Positions 24,033 to 32,619 are shown, numbered from the stretch's first letter. The stretch is 39,186 nucleotides of DNA from Planctomycetota bacterium (GCA_021808105.1 JAKBCC010000024.1:1-39186), one strand, 5' to 3'. A program made the numbers and translations. Notes: a model not told the origin generated them from the letters alone.

Positions 24033-24773
24033 ATGGAAGTACAGCCATTAAGTAACGAATCTGCGCCGCGTATTGTAGCAATCGAAACCAGCAGCCGCAT
24101 CGGGTCAGTCGCGGTCGCCTGCGGCGGGCATGTTTCCGGGCAGCGGCAATTCAGCAAGGCCATGCGCCACGCAGTGGAACTTATGCCGGCCATACGCGAT
24201 CTCACACGCCAGCAGGGCTGGAAGCCCCGCGATATTCAACACGTGTATGTTTCGGCAGGGCCGGGTTCTTTTACGGGCATAAGAATTGCCGTGGCTATCG
24301 CGCGGACCTTGCAACAGGCGCTGGGCTGCAAATTAATTTCGGTGCCAACTGTTGACGTTCTCGCCGCTAATGCACCCGCCAATGCACTACATCTGGCGGT
24401 ACTGCTGGATGCCAAGCGCGGGCAGGTTTACGCGGCGCGTTATCAGCGGCACGCCGGGTCAGGGGCGTTGCACCGCACGCACGGGCCGGTGCTGGCGGAC
24501 CCCCGCGAGTTTCTGTCTCAAGCCCCCCGCCCGCTGCATATATTGGGCGAGGGAATTGATTACCACCGCGACGCTATAGCAGGATCAGAGGGCGAAATCA
24601 TTGAAGTTGATCGCCCGCTTTGGCAGGCGCAAGCGGCAATGGTACATAAGCTGGGATGGGCCTTAGCGCAAAGCGGCGCATTTATTGATCGTGATCTGCT
24701 GCTGCCGATCTATCTGCGTAAGGCTGAAGCAGAGGAAGTATGGGAAAAGAAACAGCAGGCCGGTTTACTGTAA
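24033..24773 (+). CDS. tsaB: tRNA threonylcarbamoyladenosine biosynthesis protein TsaB
   Basis: TsaB is a non-catalytic partner of TsaD and TsaE in making t6A37 on tRNAs that read ANN codons. The N-terminal ASKHA fold has IVAIETSSRIGSVAVA, and the motif VSAGPGSFTGIRIAVAIART is diagnostic of TsaB. The second lobe is less conserved, as is normal. ATG 24033 gives about 246 residues, near the usual 230; the frame is open to 23991 and ATG 24006 is also possible, without a clear ribosome site for any. It converges with folE2. TsaD and TsaE are not in the window. Confidence 0.92.
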   Translation: MEVQPLSNESAPRIVAIETSSRIGSVAVACGGHVSGQRQFSKAMRHAVELMPAIRDLTRQQGWKPRDIQHVYVSAGPGSFTGIRIAVAIARTLQQALGCKLISVPTVDVLAANAPANALHLAVLLDAKRGQVYAARYQRHAGSGALHRTHGPVLADPREFLSQAPRPLHILGEGIDYHRDAIAGSEGEIIEVDRPLWQAQAAMVHKLGWALAQSGAFIDRDLLLPIYLRKAEAEEVWEKKQQAGLL

Positions 24774-24813
24774 GCTTGGATAAAGGATGCGGCGGTGAAG
24801 GTGATCCGATTGA

Positions 24814-25620
24814 CTACCGTTTATCGCGTTCGATCTGGGCAAAGGCGTTGTGGTTGTGGATGGATTCATAGTTTTCGCTTTGAATGCTGTACCAGGTTAT
24901 CTGGGGATTTTCTTCCATCGCCAAGGCCAGATCGCGGATGATGTCTTCCACAAATTTCGGATTATCAAAGGCCTGCTCGGTAACAAATTTTTCATCCGGT
25001 CGCTTGAGCACCGCATACACCGGAGCGCTGGCGGCGGATTCCATAATTTTTACGAGGTCCTCAATCCATAGATCACCGGTAAACCGCACGCGGGCGCTGA
25101 TTTCGCAGCGCTGATTGTGGGCACCATAGGCGGAAATTTCCTTGCTGCACGGGCATAAGGATGTGGCCGGGGCTTTTACCCCCAGGATAAAATCATCGGA
25201 TCCGTTACTGACCCCTTCAAATGAGCAGACATAATCCATCAGGCCGCGGGCACCGGAAACGGGAGCCTGCTTTTCAATGAAGTAAGGGAAGGTCATTTCA
25301 ATCAGGGCGTCATCCGCGAGAAGCTTGCTTTTCATTTCATGCAAAATCGGAATGATCTGAGTGGATGTTATGCTGCGATGATGCCGATTGAGAATTTCCA
25401 GAAATCGGCTCATGTGGGTGCCTTTTTTATGCTTGGGCAGCGACACATATAAATTGATCAGGGCGACGGTATGTTGCTCTCCGCCGTCGGGTGTGCGCAA
25501 CGTGATCGGATAGCGCACCGCCTTGACACCCACTTTATCAATGGCGATGTTGCGTTTATCCTGCGCGGACTGCACGTCGGCAAGTTTTGCCGGTGCTTTT
25601 TCAGTTGGATTTCCCATCAT
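24814..25620 (-). CDS. folE2: GTP cyclohydrolase FolE2 (type IB)
   Basis: FolE2 converts GTP to 7,8-dihydroneopterin triphosphate, the first step of folate (and queuosine) synthesis, in place of the zinc-dependent FolE. The central TSLCPCSKEISAYGAHNQR holds the metal-binding Cys and His region, and the GLMDYVCSFEG, AFDNPKFVEDIIRDLA and SIHNHNAFA segments are all typical. The ATG at 25620 (MMGNPTEK) gives 268 residues, the normal size; the frame is open to 25788, but the extra part is not conserved-looking. It follows hisI on the same strand. FolE2 can use other divalent metals, so it lets cells make folate when zinc is scarce. Confidence 0.93.
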   Translation of the reverse strand: MMGNPTEKAPAKLADVQSAQDKRNIAIDKVGVKAVRYPITLRTPDGGEQHTVALINLYVSLPKHKKGTHMSRFLEILNRHHRSITSTQIIPILHEMKSKLLADDALIEMTFPYFIEKQAPVSGARGLMDYVCSFEGVSNGSDDFILGVKAPATSLCPCSKEISAYGAHNQRCEISARVRFTGDLWIEDLVKIMESAASAPVYAVLKRPDEKFVTEQAFDNPKFVEDIIRDLALAMEENPQITWYSIQSENYESIHNHNAFAQIERDKR

Positions 25621-25790
25621 ATCGACTACCCGAGTCAAAGGTTCATCTCCGGCACCCATGCTTCCACCGCATGGCAGCTTTCCCGTCTGAGTGATGACAC
25701 CTTTGTGTCCAAACAGACTCTGTGCGAGAGCCACAATGCTAGGCTGCTTTTTCCACGAAAGCAACCCCTTCGCCCGCCTTAAACCCATGG

Positions 25791-26213
25791 TTACTTTTTG
25801 TAGACATGGGCGGGATCAACCTGGCGCTGGAGCACAAATTCCAGCTTTGTGGAAGTGATGCTGTCACCGGGCACAATTTTACGATAAAAGCAGGAACGAA
25901 AGCCATTGTGGCAGGCCGACCCTTTTTGCCGCACCTTCATGACCACGGCATCCTGATCACAATCCACAAGCAATTCCTGTACTTCCTGAATGTGCCCGCT
26001 TTCTTCGCCCTTTACCCAGAATTTTCCCCGCGATCGGCTCCAGTAAGTGGCTTTGCCCGTGGCGATGGTTTTTTCCAACGCCGCCTGGTTCATAAACGCC
26101 ACCATCAAAACCTCCTGGGTATCGGCATCCACCGCCACCGCTGTCAGCAGGCCTGCGGAATCCAGTTTGATATCCAATGTGGTGCCGAGTTCCCGTTCTT
26201 TGTTATCTGACAT
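25791..26213 (-). CDS. hisI: Phosphoribosyl-AMP cyclohydrolase
   Basis: HisI opens the purine ring of phosphoribosyl-AMP in the third step of histidine synthesis. The 140-residue product is the single-domain form, without the HisE pyrophosphohydrolase. Motifs: TYWSRSRGKFWVKGEESGH, the metal-binding DCDQDAVVMKV and the zinc cysteines in GSACHNGFRSCFYR. GGAAGG is about 6 nt before the ATG at 26213 (MSDNKERE), which sets the start although the frame is open to 26258. It lies between the ferredoxin gene and folE2 on the same strand; no other his gene is in the window. Confidence 0.95.
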   Translation of the reverse strand: MSDNKERELGTTLDIKLDSAGLLTAVAVDADTQEVLMVAFMNQAALEKTIATGKATYWSRSRGKFWVKGEESGHIQEVQELLVDCDQDAVVMKVRQKGSACHNGFRSCFYRKIVPGDSITSTKLEFVLQRQVDPAHVYKK

Positions 26214-26289
26214 AAAACCTTCCAAACTAAAATATTCAGCCCGGCGACAAATCCGCACGGGGTTTCCTGTGATCTATGTTATAGGGAAT

Positions 26290-27102
26290 TTAATCTTCCG
26301 GCAGCTCTTCCATCCGTCTTGGCGGCTGCACGGTAATGGCGGTGGGATGCGTGGGACAGGCTTGTTCGCACATGCCGCAGCCGGTGCACCCGCCGGGTTT
26401 TACCAGAACCCGGCCGGAATTTGTGCTGACAATAATGGCGTTTTCACCAATCGGGCAGGCTTCCAGGCACAGGCGGCAATCTTCGCCGTGATGGCGCAGG
26501 CACGTTTCATGTTTTACTTCCGCCAAGCCGATGCGGATGGAAAGTTTATCTACCAGAGTCAAGGCTCCGGTCGGGCAGGCTTTCATACACGCCAACTCAT
26601 CACAGACCACGCACGGTGCGATGGCCGGGGCAATATACGGATACCCGTCGCCGACGCACGCGGAGGCATCGATCTGAATGCACTTAACCGGGCACGCTTC
26701 CACGCAGGCTCCGCAGCGTGAGCACACGGATTCAAATTCACCTGGAGGTTTGGCCCCCGGCGGACGCAAAATTGTTTGCGGCTCCATGGACCGGTGCAGG
26801 CCGGGCATCATGGGTGAAGAATCATCGTCATAACTCGGCGGGGCAAACTGCCCTTCAAATATATCCGTGACCGGATCCATGCGGCTTTCAATTAAGCCGG
26901 CCACCGGGGCAAGAATATCACTTAAACATTTGGCAAAAAATCCGCGCCGACGGGGATCAAGTTCCGGCGGCGGAACGCGGGGTGATTCCTTTGGGGGCGG
27001 TTGGCCCGGGGTGGGTGCAGACGCGTTGGACACAGCGGAAGAGTCACTTTCACCGGTTGTACGAGCGATATTATCCGATGGATTGTCCGAGTCCTGCATC
27101 AT
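26290..27102 (-). CDS. Multi-cluster 4Fe-4S ferredoxin (NapG/MauM-like)
   Basis: The C-terminal 150 residues carry four cysteine clusters: CSRCGACVEACPVKC, CVVCDELACMKACP, CLRHHGEDCRLCLEACP and CTGCGMCEQACP, giving up to four [4Fe-4S] clusters for electron transfer. Order and spacing resemble NapG/MauM periplasmic ferredoxins, but there is no twin-arginine signal; the first 80 residues are Pro- and Ser-rich and look disordered, so the protein is probably cytoplasmic. Its partner is unknown. A TATAAT hexamer stands 6 nt before the ATG with no ribosome site, which suggests transcription starts at or near the ATG (leaderless). It lies downstream of rodA and upstream of hisI. Confidence 0.85.
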   Translation of the reverse strand: MMQDSDNPSDNIARTTGESDSSAVSNASAPTPGQPPPKESPRVPPPELDPRRRGFFAKCLSDILAPVAGLIESRMDPVTDIFEGQFAPPSYDDDSSPMMPGLHRSMEPQTILRPPGAKPPGEFESVCSRCGACVEACPVKCIQIDASACVGDGYPYIAPAIAPCVVCDELACMKACPTGALTLVDKLSIRIGLAEVKHETCLRHHGEDCRLCLEACPIGENAIIVSTNSGRVLVKPGGCTGCGMCEQACPTHPTAITVQPPRRMEELPED

Positions 27103-27108
27103 GGAAAG

Positions 27109-27114
27109 ATTATA
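27109..27114 (-). promoter_or_regulatory. Candidate -10 box for a leaderless ferredoxin transcript
   Basis: A perfect TATAAT on the minus strand ends 6 nt before the ATG at 27102. No convincing -35 box is visible 16-18 nt upstream. Confidence 0.3.
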
Positions 27115-27163
27115 GCGAATGGCGGCGGGTGTGTCGCGGTAGAAATAATCGTATCGTGTCCCA

Positions 27164-28390
27164 TTACCCGCGGGCAGCGGGACGTTCCCGGCTGCCGGGA
27201 ATCAGGCGGCCCCCGCGCATGGCGACGTTAAGAATCAGCGACATGGCCAGCATATCCGCCAGCATGGCGCTGCCGCCGTAAGACATAAACGGCAACGTGA
27301 TACCCACCACGGGAATAATCCCGGTGGTCATGGCGATGTTAATAACCGCTTGCAGAATCAGCATACAGGATAACCCCACCACCAGCAGCCGCCCGAAGCT
27401 GTCTGCCGCTTCACCCGCCGTCTCCATGCAGGAAGCGAAAAATATGAGATATAGAACCACAATGCCAAGAGCACCGGCAAAACCCCACTGACTGCCTACA
27501 ACCGCGAAGATAAAATCGTTGGAGGCTTCGGGTAAAAGTCCATGGCGAATTTCAACGGTGCCTTCCAGCCCCTGCCCGGTCAAACCGCCGCTGCCTTCGG
27601 CAATTTCACTCTGGCGTTTCTGATACAGTTCGCCGGAGAGCTGATGATGCGTGGGTTTGCCATGCACAAACAAGGCCACAATGCGCTGTTTCTGATAGGG
27701 CTTTAGCAACGGATAACAGCCGGGAGCCACGGCCATGGCAATCAGCGCGATGGCCAGAAGATGCCGGAATTTGGCACCGGCGGCAATAAGCATGGCGTAG
27801 AGCACCAGAGGAAAAAGCAGCGCTGTGCCAAGATCCGGCTCAATAAGAATCAAACTCATGGGAATAATGGCAAAGATAAATGGAAGAATCAACTTGTGAA
27901 ATTGCCGCATGTCTTTATGCATGCGAAGACACCATGCGACAGACATGACAAAAGATATTTTCGCCAGTTCACTGGGTTGAAGGTCCACGCCGGCGGGGAG
28001 AATAAACCAGCGGTGACTGCCTTTAATCGGACGCGCGAACCGAACGGCGATAAGCAGCAGCGTGGTAAAAATAAAAAAGCCGTAGGCCGCATATCCAAGT
28101 TTGCGGTAGTTCACCGTCAGAAGCACCAGCAACACCGCGGCACCTGCGAGAATATGGATTTCCTGCCGGACCATCAGCCCGCGCCCGCAAATTCGCACGG
28201 CCATCAGACTCGCGGCGCACAACAACGCCACGGCCAGGAGCATCAGCCATGCTAACCGTGTCGCCACGAGTTCCGGCATGACCCGATGCCAGAGCGTTTC
28301 CGGCAGCGAGGATCCGCGGGATGAACGGGAATTCCCACGGGCCAAGCCGGCCATCAGAAAAGGCGGATACTCTTCACGCTTGTCGCTCAC
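27164..28390 (-). CDS. rodA: Peptidoglycan glycosyltransferase RodA (SEDS family)
   Basis: RodA polymerises glycan strands during cell elongation together with PBP2. The 408-residue protein has about ten membrane helices and SEDS signatures, including GSHRWFILPAGVDLQPSELAKISFVMSVAW, with the QPSE(L)AK core, and ILIEPDLGTALLFP, which contains the catalytic Asp of the PDxGT motif; the final PVVGITLPFMSYGGSA is also typical. The start is a GTG (28390) overlapping the mrdA stop as GTGA, so the two are translationally coupled. FtsW is the main alternative, but pairing with a PBP2 favours RodA. Confidence 0.93.
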   Translation of the reverse strand: MSDKREEYPPFLMAGLARGNSRSSRGSSLPETLWHRVMPELVATRLAWLMLLAVALLCAASLMAVRICGRGLMVRQEIHILAGAAVLLVLLTVNYRKLGYAAYGFFIFTTLLLIAVRFARPIKGSHRWFILPAGVDLQPSELAKISFVMSVAWCLRMHKDMRQFHKLILPFIFAIIPMSLILIEPDLGTALLFPLVLYAMLIAAGAKFRHLLAIALIAMAVAPGCYPLLKPYQKQRIVALFVHGKPTHHQLSGELYQKRQSEIAEGSGGLTGQGLEGTVEIRHGLLPEASNDFIFAVVGSQWGFAGALGIVVLYLIFFASCMETAGEAADSFGRLLVVGLSCMLILQAVINIAMTTGIIPVVGITLPFMSYGGSAMLADMLAMSLILNVAMRGGRLIPGSRERPAARG

Positions 28391-30438
28391 GGATTGGCGG
28401 CCTCCGGCAAGTAGCCCCGCTTTTGCATAAGCTCAATACACTGTTGAACGATCGGGCCGGCGACCTGTCCGCCATAGCCTCCCATTTCCACCACGGCCGC
28501 GATAATATATTTGGGATGATCAGCGGGCACGCAACCGATAAACCAGCCATCATCGCCTTTGACCACGGTGGTTTTGCCGTTTTGTTGCACCAGTTCAGCG
28601 GTTTGCGCGGTGCCGGTTTTCCCTTCCACCGGAAGTGTAAAATGATCCATATTAGCGGTTCCCAGCGGGCCGTGCACCACCAGATACATACCTTTATATA
28701 TGTATTTAAGATAAGATGTGTTGATGTTAATCTTGCGTGCCGGCGGGCGGTGAAACTGCTGAATGAGCTGCGGCTGCATCCACATTCCGCCGCGTAACAT
28801 GGCCGCGTAGGCATTGGCCATCTGCAAGGGCGTGACAGCCATCGGCCCCTGCCCGATCCCCATCATAATCGCGTCATCCAGACGCTTTATTTTACTAAGT
28901 GCCTGATCCGCGGGCGGCAGATAACCGCTGGTCTCTTCCGCCAGACCAATACCCGTGGGCGAGCCTAGCCCGTAACTGCGATAACCGGCCACCAATCGGG
29001 TAAGCCCCAGTCGCATACCGACATTATAAAAAAATACGTCGCAGGATTCCTCCAGACCGGAGACCACATCCGTGGGGCCACGGCCGTAAGGATATGAATC
29101 ATCACGAAACACGTTGGGGTGATCAGGAAACAGTTCCGGGCCGCAGTTGATGACAGTTTGGGGCGTAATAACTCCCAGCGTCATGGCAAAGGAGGATTCC
29201 AGCGGTTTGACGATGCTGCCGGGGGGAAAGGCGCTGGACATGGCGCGATCCATCAGCGGCAGTCTTGGATCTTTCAGCAGCAAAGCATAATTTTTGTGAA
29301 CCGTGTTAATGTTATAACCCGGTTCCGAAAGCATCAGCAGCACGCGATTATGCACTACGGACAATACCACCACCGCAGCATTGTGCATCTGCCCGTTAAA
29401 ATATAACAGGTGTGTTGTGGGGTCCTCTAACTTTTCCCGTAGCGCCCGCTGCAAATTAATATCCAGCGTTAAACGGACGTTCTGCCCCGGAAGCGGCTTG
29501 CGATAATCCGCTTTTACCTGATGACCTTCCAGATTCACCAGGCGCACACCGCGGACGCCGCGTAATAAGTTTTCAGCCGCATGTTCCACACCCGTGGCTC
29601 CCATGGTATCGCCGGGCAAATACCCCTTCAGATGCCCGGGCGTATCCCGCAGGCTGCCGGCAACCAGACGCGGAAGCACAAACGGATGCTGTTGCACCGT
29701 CGTTGCGGTGACTTGCCGCATATAGCCGATCAGATGTGCCCCGACATCGTTATAGGGATATATCCGGTGGATTCCGGCCTGCACCACCAGGCCCGGATAC
29801 CGGCGTGCGTGCTTTTTGAAATAGGCGGCGGCGGTAAAGCCAATATCGGGAATCACCGTATGGGCCTCATGGGCTTCCGCCAGATCGATGCTGTTGGCCA
29901 GACCCATCTGCTCATCAAGATCATCGGGGGACGTTCCCGAATGCCCGAGATGTGAATACCGCACGGTCCAGATATCTTCCCGCAGCAACTGCATGCGACT
30001 GCGGATAACATCGAAGCTGTGCAGCACCTGCCCCAGCGGCACGCCGCAATGATCCGCGATGGATTCCGGCATACGATCCAAGTCCGCGTTAATTTTGCGT
30101 TTTTCCACCGGCAAGCGGATAAGCATTTGGGCACGGGATAATTTAAGAGGCTCCAGATGGCGAATGGCCAGCGCCGTGATCCACAGGGCGTCATGGTTCA
30201 TCGCCTGATATTCAATCGCGAGGTTATAACAAGGCGTTTCCACCGCCAGAAGCCGACCGTCACGATCCGTAATTTCACCCCGTCGCGTGGGAATCATGTA
30301 GTGGCGATAGGTAAAACTGCGGGCTTCATCCCGCCAATGCTGATGCTGAAAAATTTCCAGTGCCGCTAAGCGCGTACCAATGACGGCCATTGCCAGGGCG
30401 GCCAGAACAACCAGCATGATTAATCGCCGCCTTAACAT
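28387..30438 (-). CDS. mrdA: Penicillin-binding protein 2 (class B transpeptidase)
   Basis: PBP2 cross-links new peptidoglycan during elongation. The 683-residue product has one N-terminal membrane helix (7-27), a dimerisation domain beginning IPTRRGEITDRDGRLLA (49-65) and a transpeptidase domain with SIVK (408-411, nucleophile Ser408), SCD (465-467) and KTGT (607-610). GQGPMAVTPLQMANAYA (529-545) is typical of the family. It is followed by rodA with a GTGA overlap and preceded, 187 nt away, by the mreD-like gene. A candidate promoter lies in that gap. The ATG at 30438 has AGAGG about 14 nt upstream. Confidence 0.95.
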   Translation of the reverse strand: MLRRRLIMLVVLAALAMAVIGTRLAALEIFQHQHWRDEARSFTYRHYMIPTRRGEITDRDGRLLAVETPCYNLAIEYQAMNHDALWITALAIRHLEPLKLSRAQMLIRLPVEKRKINADLDRMPESIADHCGVPLGQVLHSFDVIRSRMQLLREDIWTVRYSHLGHSGTSPDDLDEQMGLANSIDLAEAHEAHTVIPDIGFTAAAYFKKHARRYPGLVVQAGIHRIYPYNDVGAHLIGYMRQVTATTVQQHPFVLPRLVAGSLRDTPGHLKGYLPGDTMGATGVEHAAENLLRGVRGVRLVNLEGHQVKADYRKPLPGQNVRLTLDINLQRALREKLEDPTTHLLYFNGQMHNAAVVVLSVVHNRVLLMLSEPGYNINTVHKNYALLLKDPRLPLMDRAMSSAFPPGSIVKPLESSFAMTLGVITPQTVINCGPELFPDHPNVFRDDSYPYGRGPTDVVSGLEESCDVFFYNVGMRLGLTRLVAGYRSYGLGSPTGIGLAEETSGYLPPADQALSKIKRLDDAIMMGIGQGPMAVTPLQMANAYAAMLRGGMWMQPQLIQQFHRPPARKININTSYLKYIYKGMYLVVHGPLGTANMDHFTLPVEGKTGTAQTAELVQQNGKTTVVKGDDGWFIGCVPADHPKYIIAAVVEMGGYGGQVAGPIVQQCIELMQKRGYLPEAANP

Positions 30439-30505
30439 CGGGATGGGGATACCTCTATTGTTGTCGCCGCATAACCGGATACTCTCTGCGCTATTGATCT
30501 GTATG

Positions 30506-30535
30506 ATCTTAGCGTCATGCCGCCGAGAATTTCAA
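30506..30535 (-). promoter_or_regulatory. Candidate internal promoter for mrdA-rodA
   Basis: On the minus strand a -35-like TTGAAA (30530-30535) and a -10-like TAAGAT (30506-30511) are separated by 18 nt and lie 68 nt before mrdA. A run of nine C (30557-30565) lies just upstream. The match is by eye only. Confidence 0.35.
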
Positions 30536-30624
30536 CGCGCCGCTGCATGGAACATACCCCCCCCCACTGTGGATCTGCCGTCGATAGTGCATCTCCGCAT
30601 TCAGTGGAAAGTGGACGGCCTTAA

Positions 30625-31161
30625 TCAGCGGGCCATGCCCCGGCGATGCTGCATATCGAAGCCCAGCATATCCCCCAGCAAAAATAAGGCGCGGAAAATC
30701 CAGGGTGCCACGGCCGCGGTATACAGGCTGCTGGATAATATCACGCCGATATAGGCCAGAATGTTGATAATCGGTACGGGCCGCCCGGCGAAATACAGGG
30801 CCAGATGGCCCAATACCACGCGCCCGGCCAGGAACAGCAGCACCGCCAGAAACGTGATGACCATCTGCCCCAGCACGCTGGCTCGGAAAATGTGCATGCG
30901 GATGCTGATAATACCCAGGGCAATCATGCCCACGAGAATCGCATCTAATCCGACAATCGTCTGGCCGGTAAGGTCATACATAAGCCCGCACCAGAAACAG
31001 GCCAGCAAGGCACCATCCTTCTCGGCAAATAGCGCATAGAACACAGCGAGCATGAAAATATATTCGATATGAAAATAACCGAATTCACTCCATTGCCCCA
31101 AGTTCGCGGCCTGCAGGGCCGTGGCAAAATAGAGCAACAGGAAAAATGTCAGCCACCTCAT
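30625..31161 (-). CDS. mreD: MreD-like rod-shape membrane protein
   Basis: MreD is a small membrane component of the elongation machinery. The 178-residue product has five to six hydrophobic helices; the early DLTGQTIVGLDAILVGMIALG (starting from GLMY) resembles the conserved 'D..sg...G...l' region of MreD. The ORF is open to 31242, but ATG 31161 (MRWLTFFLLLYF) starts right at the first membrane helix and avoids overlap with the next gene. The call rests on this pattern and on the PBP2-RodA neighbours. MreB and MreC, which normally precede MreD, are not here; the gene upstream is a lipoprotein of another type. Confidence 0.7.
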   Translation of the reverse strand: MRWLTFFLLLYFATALQAANLGQWSEFGYFHIEYIFMLAVFYALFAEKDGALLACFWCGLMYDLTGQTIVGLDAILVGMIALGIISIRMHIFRASVLGQMVITFLAVLLFLAGRVVLGHLALYFAGRPVPIINILAYIGVILSSSLYTAAVAPWIFRALFLLGDMLGFDMQHRRGMAR

Positions 31162-31208
31162 GATAGAGAGTATGCCGTCAAACGCGCCGTAAGGAAAGCG
31201 ACGGACAT

Positions 31209-31667
31209 TCAAGGATTGGGGCCGTAGGTGATTTTCTTCCATTGATCCGGCTGTACCGTCACCATCGCGTCGTCGCGAATCTGGTCATACTGCTGCCGGG
31301 TGATCACCGCAGATACCGCACCCACCTGATTGGGATCATGATGGAAGCGGATCACTAACTGGTCGGACATCACGTTTACATCATACATGGGGCCGTTAAT
31401 GATGACTTCATTAAGCGTACCGGTTTCATCAGGCTTCAGGGACCATGGACCGACAGAACCGATCAGGGCCTGCGTATCAGGCAGAATATTGGATGATGCA
31501 GGGATTGGCACAGCAATGGCTGACCTGCGGTGGGTGCCGTCAATGACGCTAAGGGTAAAATGTGACGGTGCGGTCAAATCCACCGGCGGCTGCTGATAGG
31601 TGCAGCCGGCAAGCAGCAGGCCGGCAATCCCGAGCAGAATCATACGTTTTGAAAATTTTGTAATCAC
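31209..31667 (-). CDS. Small lipoprotein of unknown function
   Basis: The 152-residue product has a basic start, a hydrophobic stretch and a clear lipobox (LLLAGC), then a mainly beta domain with DDAMVTVQPDQWKKITYG at its end. It starts with GTG at 31667: AAGGGG is 8 nt upstream, a better site than that for the internal ATG; the frame is open further to 31718. It lies 47 nt upstream of mreD and could take the position of mreC, but no coiled coil or MreC-like fold is visible. No function is assigned. Confidence 0.75.
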   Translation of the reverse strand: MITKFSKRMILLGIAGLLLAGCTYQQPPVDLTAPSHFTLSVIDGTHRRSAIAVPIPASSNILPDTQALIGSVGPWSLKPDETGTLNEVIINGPMYDVNVMSDQLVIRFHHDPNQVGAVSAVITRQQYDQIRDDAMVTVQPDQWKKITYGPNP

Positions 31668-31710
31668 GCCTGTTTCCCCTTGTTGATAAAAAAAGACATC
31701 CCTGTATTTT

Positions 31711-31731
31711 CCAGGCACCTGGGTGCCTGCC
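31711..31731. terminator. Short palindromic hairpin before the lipoprotein gene
   Basis: CAGGCACC and GGTGCCTG form an 8-bp stem with a 2-nt centre. On the minus strand it lies between the Minf_1886-family gene stop and the lipoprotein gene, with a run of seven T about 16 nt after the stem. It could end the upstream transcript; the perfect symmetry also fits a protein-binding site. Confidence 0.35.
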
Positions 31732-31756
31732 TATGGTGCATTGTAATCGGCCGCCC

Positions 31757-32185
31757 TTATCTCAACCTGAGATCGAAGACCGGTGTTCCGACTGTTAGCG
31801 GACGCCGGGGAGCGGTGAAGGCCTCATCAAAATTAAACGCATCCCGAAAGTCTTCCACGTTGTCTTCCGGTGTTTTGTGCATAATACCGCTTTCCACCAT
31901 CGTGAAAACGATTTTGCCAAAATCCATGGTAGTGCGAATATTCCAATGCGCCAATACTGCGCCGGCTAAAATACCGTACTTGCAGATGGCCAAATCACGT
32001 AGCCCCCCCGCCAGATCCCGACCCGACACGTGCCGCTGCCCCTCGGCCAATTCTTCGCTGGTCTCAACAGGATGCACACGCTGCACAGTTATGGCCAGAC
32101 CTTCCCGCACAAATTCAAAGGCCTCCGGCGGATAAAGTGTCCGCTGCGCCACATCAACGATCGATTTCTTTGTGAGTTTATTCAT
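31757..32185 (-). CDS. Minf_1886-family protein
   Basis: The pattern LYPPEAFEFVREGL near the N-terminus, followed by GRDLAGGLRDLAICKYGILA and HWNIRTTMDFGKIVF, matches the Minf_1886 family, a group of 120-150-residue proteins common in planctomycetes and verrucomicrobia and of unknown function. ATG 32185 (MNKLTKKS) gives 142 residues; the frame is open to 32206. No signal peptide or membrane helix is present, so it is cytoplasmic. It is 90 nt upstream of the lipoprotein gene on the same strand. Confidence 0.85.
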   Translation of the reverse strand: MNKLTKKSIVDVAQRTLYPPEAFEFVREGLAITVQRVHPVETSEELAEGQRHVSGRDLAGGLRDLAICKYGILAGAVLAHWNIRTTMDFGKIVFTMVESGIMHKTPEDNVEDFRDAFNFDEAFTAPRRPLTVGTPVFDLRLR

Positions 32186-32389
32186 TGTCTGTAAAGTTCC
32201 AATCAAACCTGCTCACGCCGGCAGCGGTTCGTTTACTTCCGCACACGGCCCGGGTCATCGCCGTTTGCATCGGCGTGATTGCGGGCATGGGCCATGCGCC
32301 GGGGACGATGGCATACCTCACCGGAATGATACACCCAAGAGCCGCGCCGCAGAAGAGCGCCAACCGTTCCGCCAACCGTTCCGGCTCGG

Positions 32390-32520
32390 TACGGGTGTGG
32401 CAATATTTCCGGGCACCCCGCATCAACTCGACCGGCGAGCCACCGGGTTTATCCCGGTGGGCTTCAGCATTCCTTTGAAAAGGCGGCTTTTTTACCCCGC
32501 CCGGAAAAATTGCCACGCCC
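32390..32520 (-). repeat. Dispersed repeat R3, partial copy 5, with strong hairpin
   Basis: GTGGCAATATTTCCGGGCACC is shared with the R3 copies. Next to it is an 8-bp hairpin CCACCGGG-TTTAT-CCCGGTGG (32440-32460), followed by CCTTTGAAAAGGCGGCTTTTTT. A 12-bp tandem duplication (CCAACCGTTCCG) is just upstream near 32360-32383. The rest of the 32186-32685 gap has a hydrophobic but unconvincing frame and nothing more. Confidence 0.55.
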
Positions 32521-32595
32521 ATCGGTACTAATAATATACGAATTCACGCCTTGCCGCCCGCGGCACCGCCGCGGCCACACCTGCAATGGGTACCC

Positions 32596-32619
32596 GTAGC
32601 TCAATGCGGCAGCGTTGAG
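32596..32619 (+). repeat. Hairpin repeat R4, copy 2
   Basis: GTAGCTCAATGCGGCAGCGTTGAG differs by one base before the stem from the copy at 5346-5370. The stem is CTCAATGC/GCGTTGAG with loop GGCA. It lies downstream of the XylR-type gene stop. Confidence 0.65.

Noticed and set aside
30380-30754. 124-codon plus-strand ORF between mrdA and mreD
   Set aside because: Antisense to both genes, spans the C9 tract, no family resemblance.
32172-32531. Plus-strand ORFs in the gap before the XylR-type gene
   Set aside because: One has a hydrophobic stretch, but they run through the R3 repeat and a tandem duplication and have no ribosome site.
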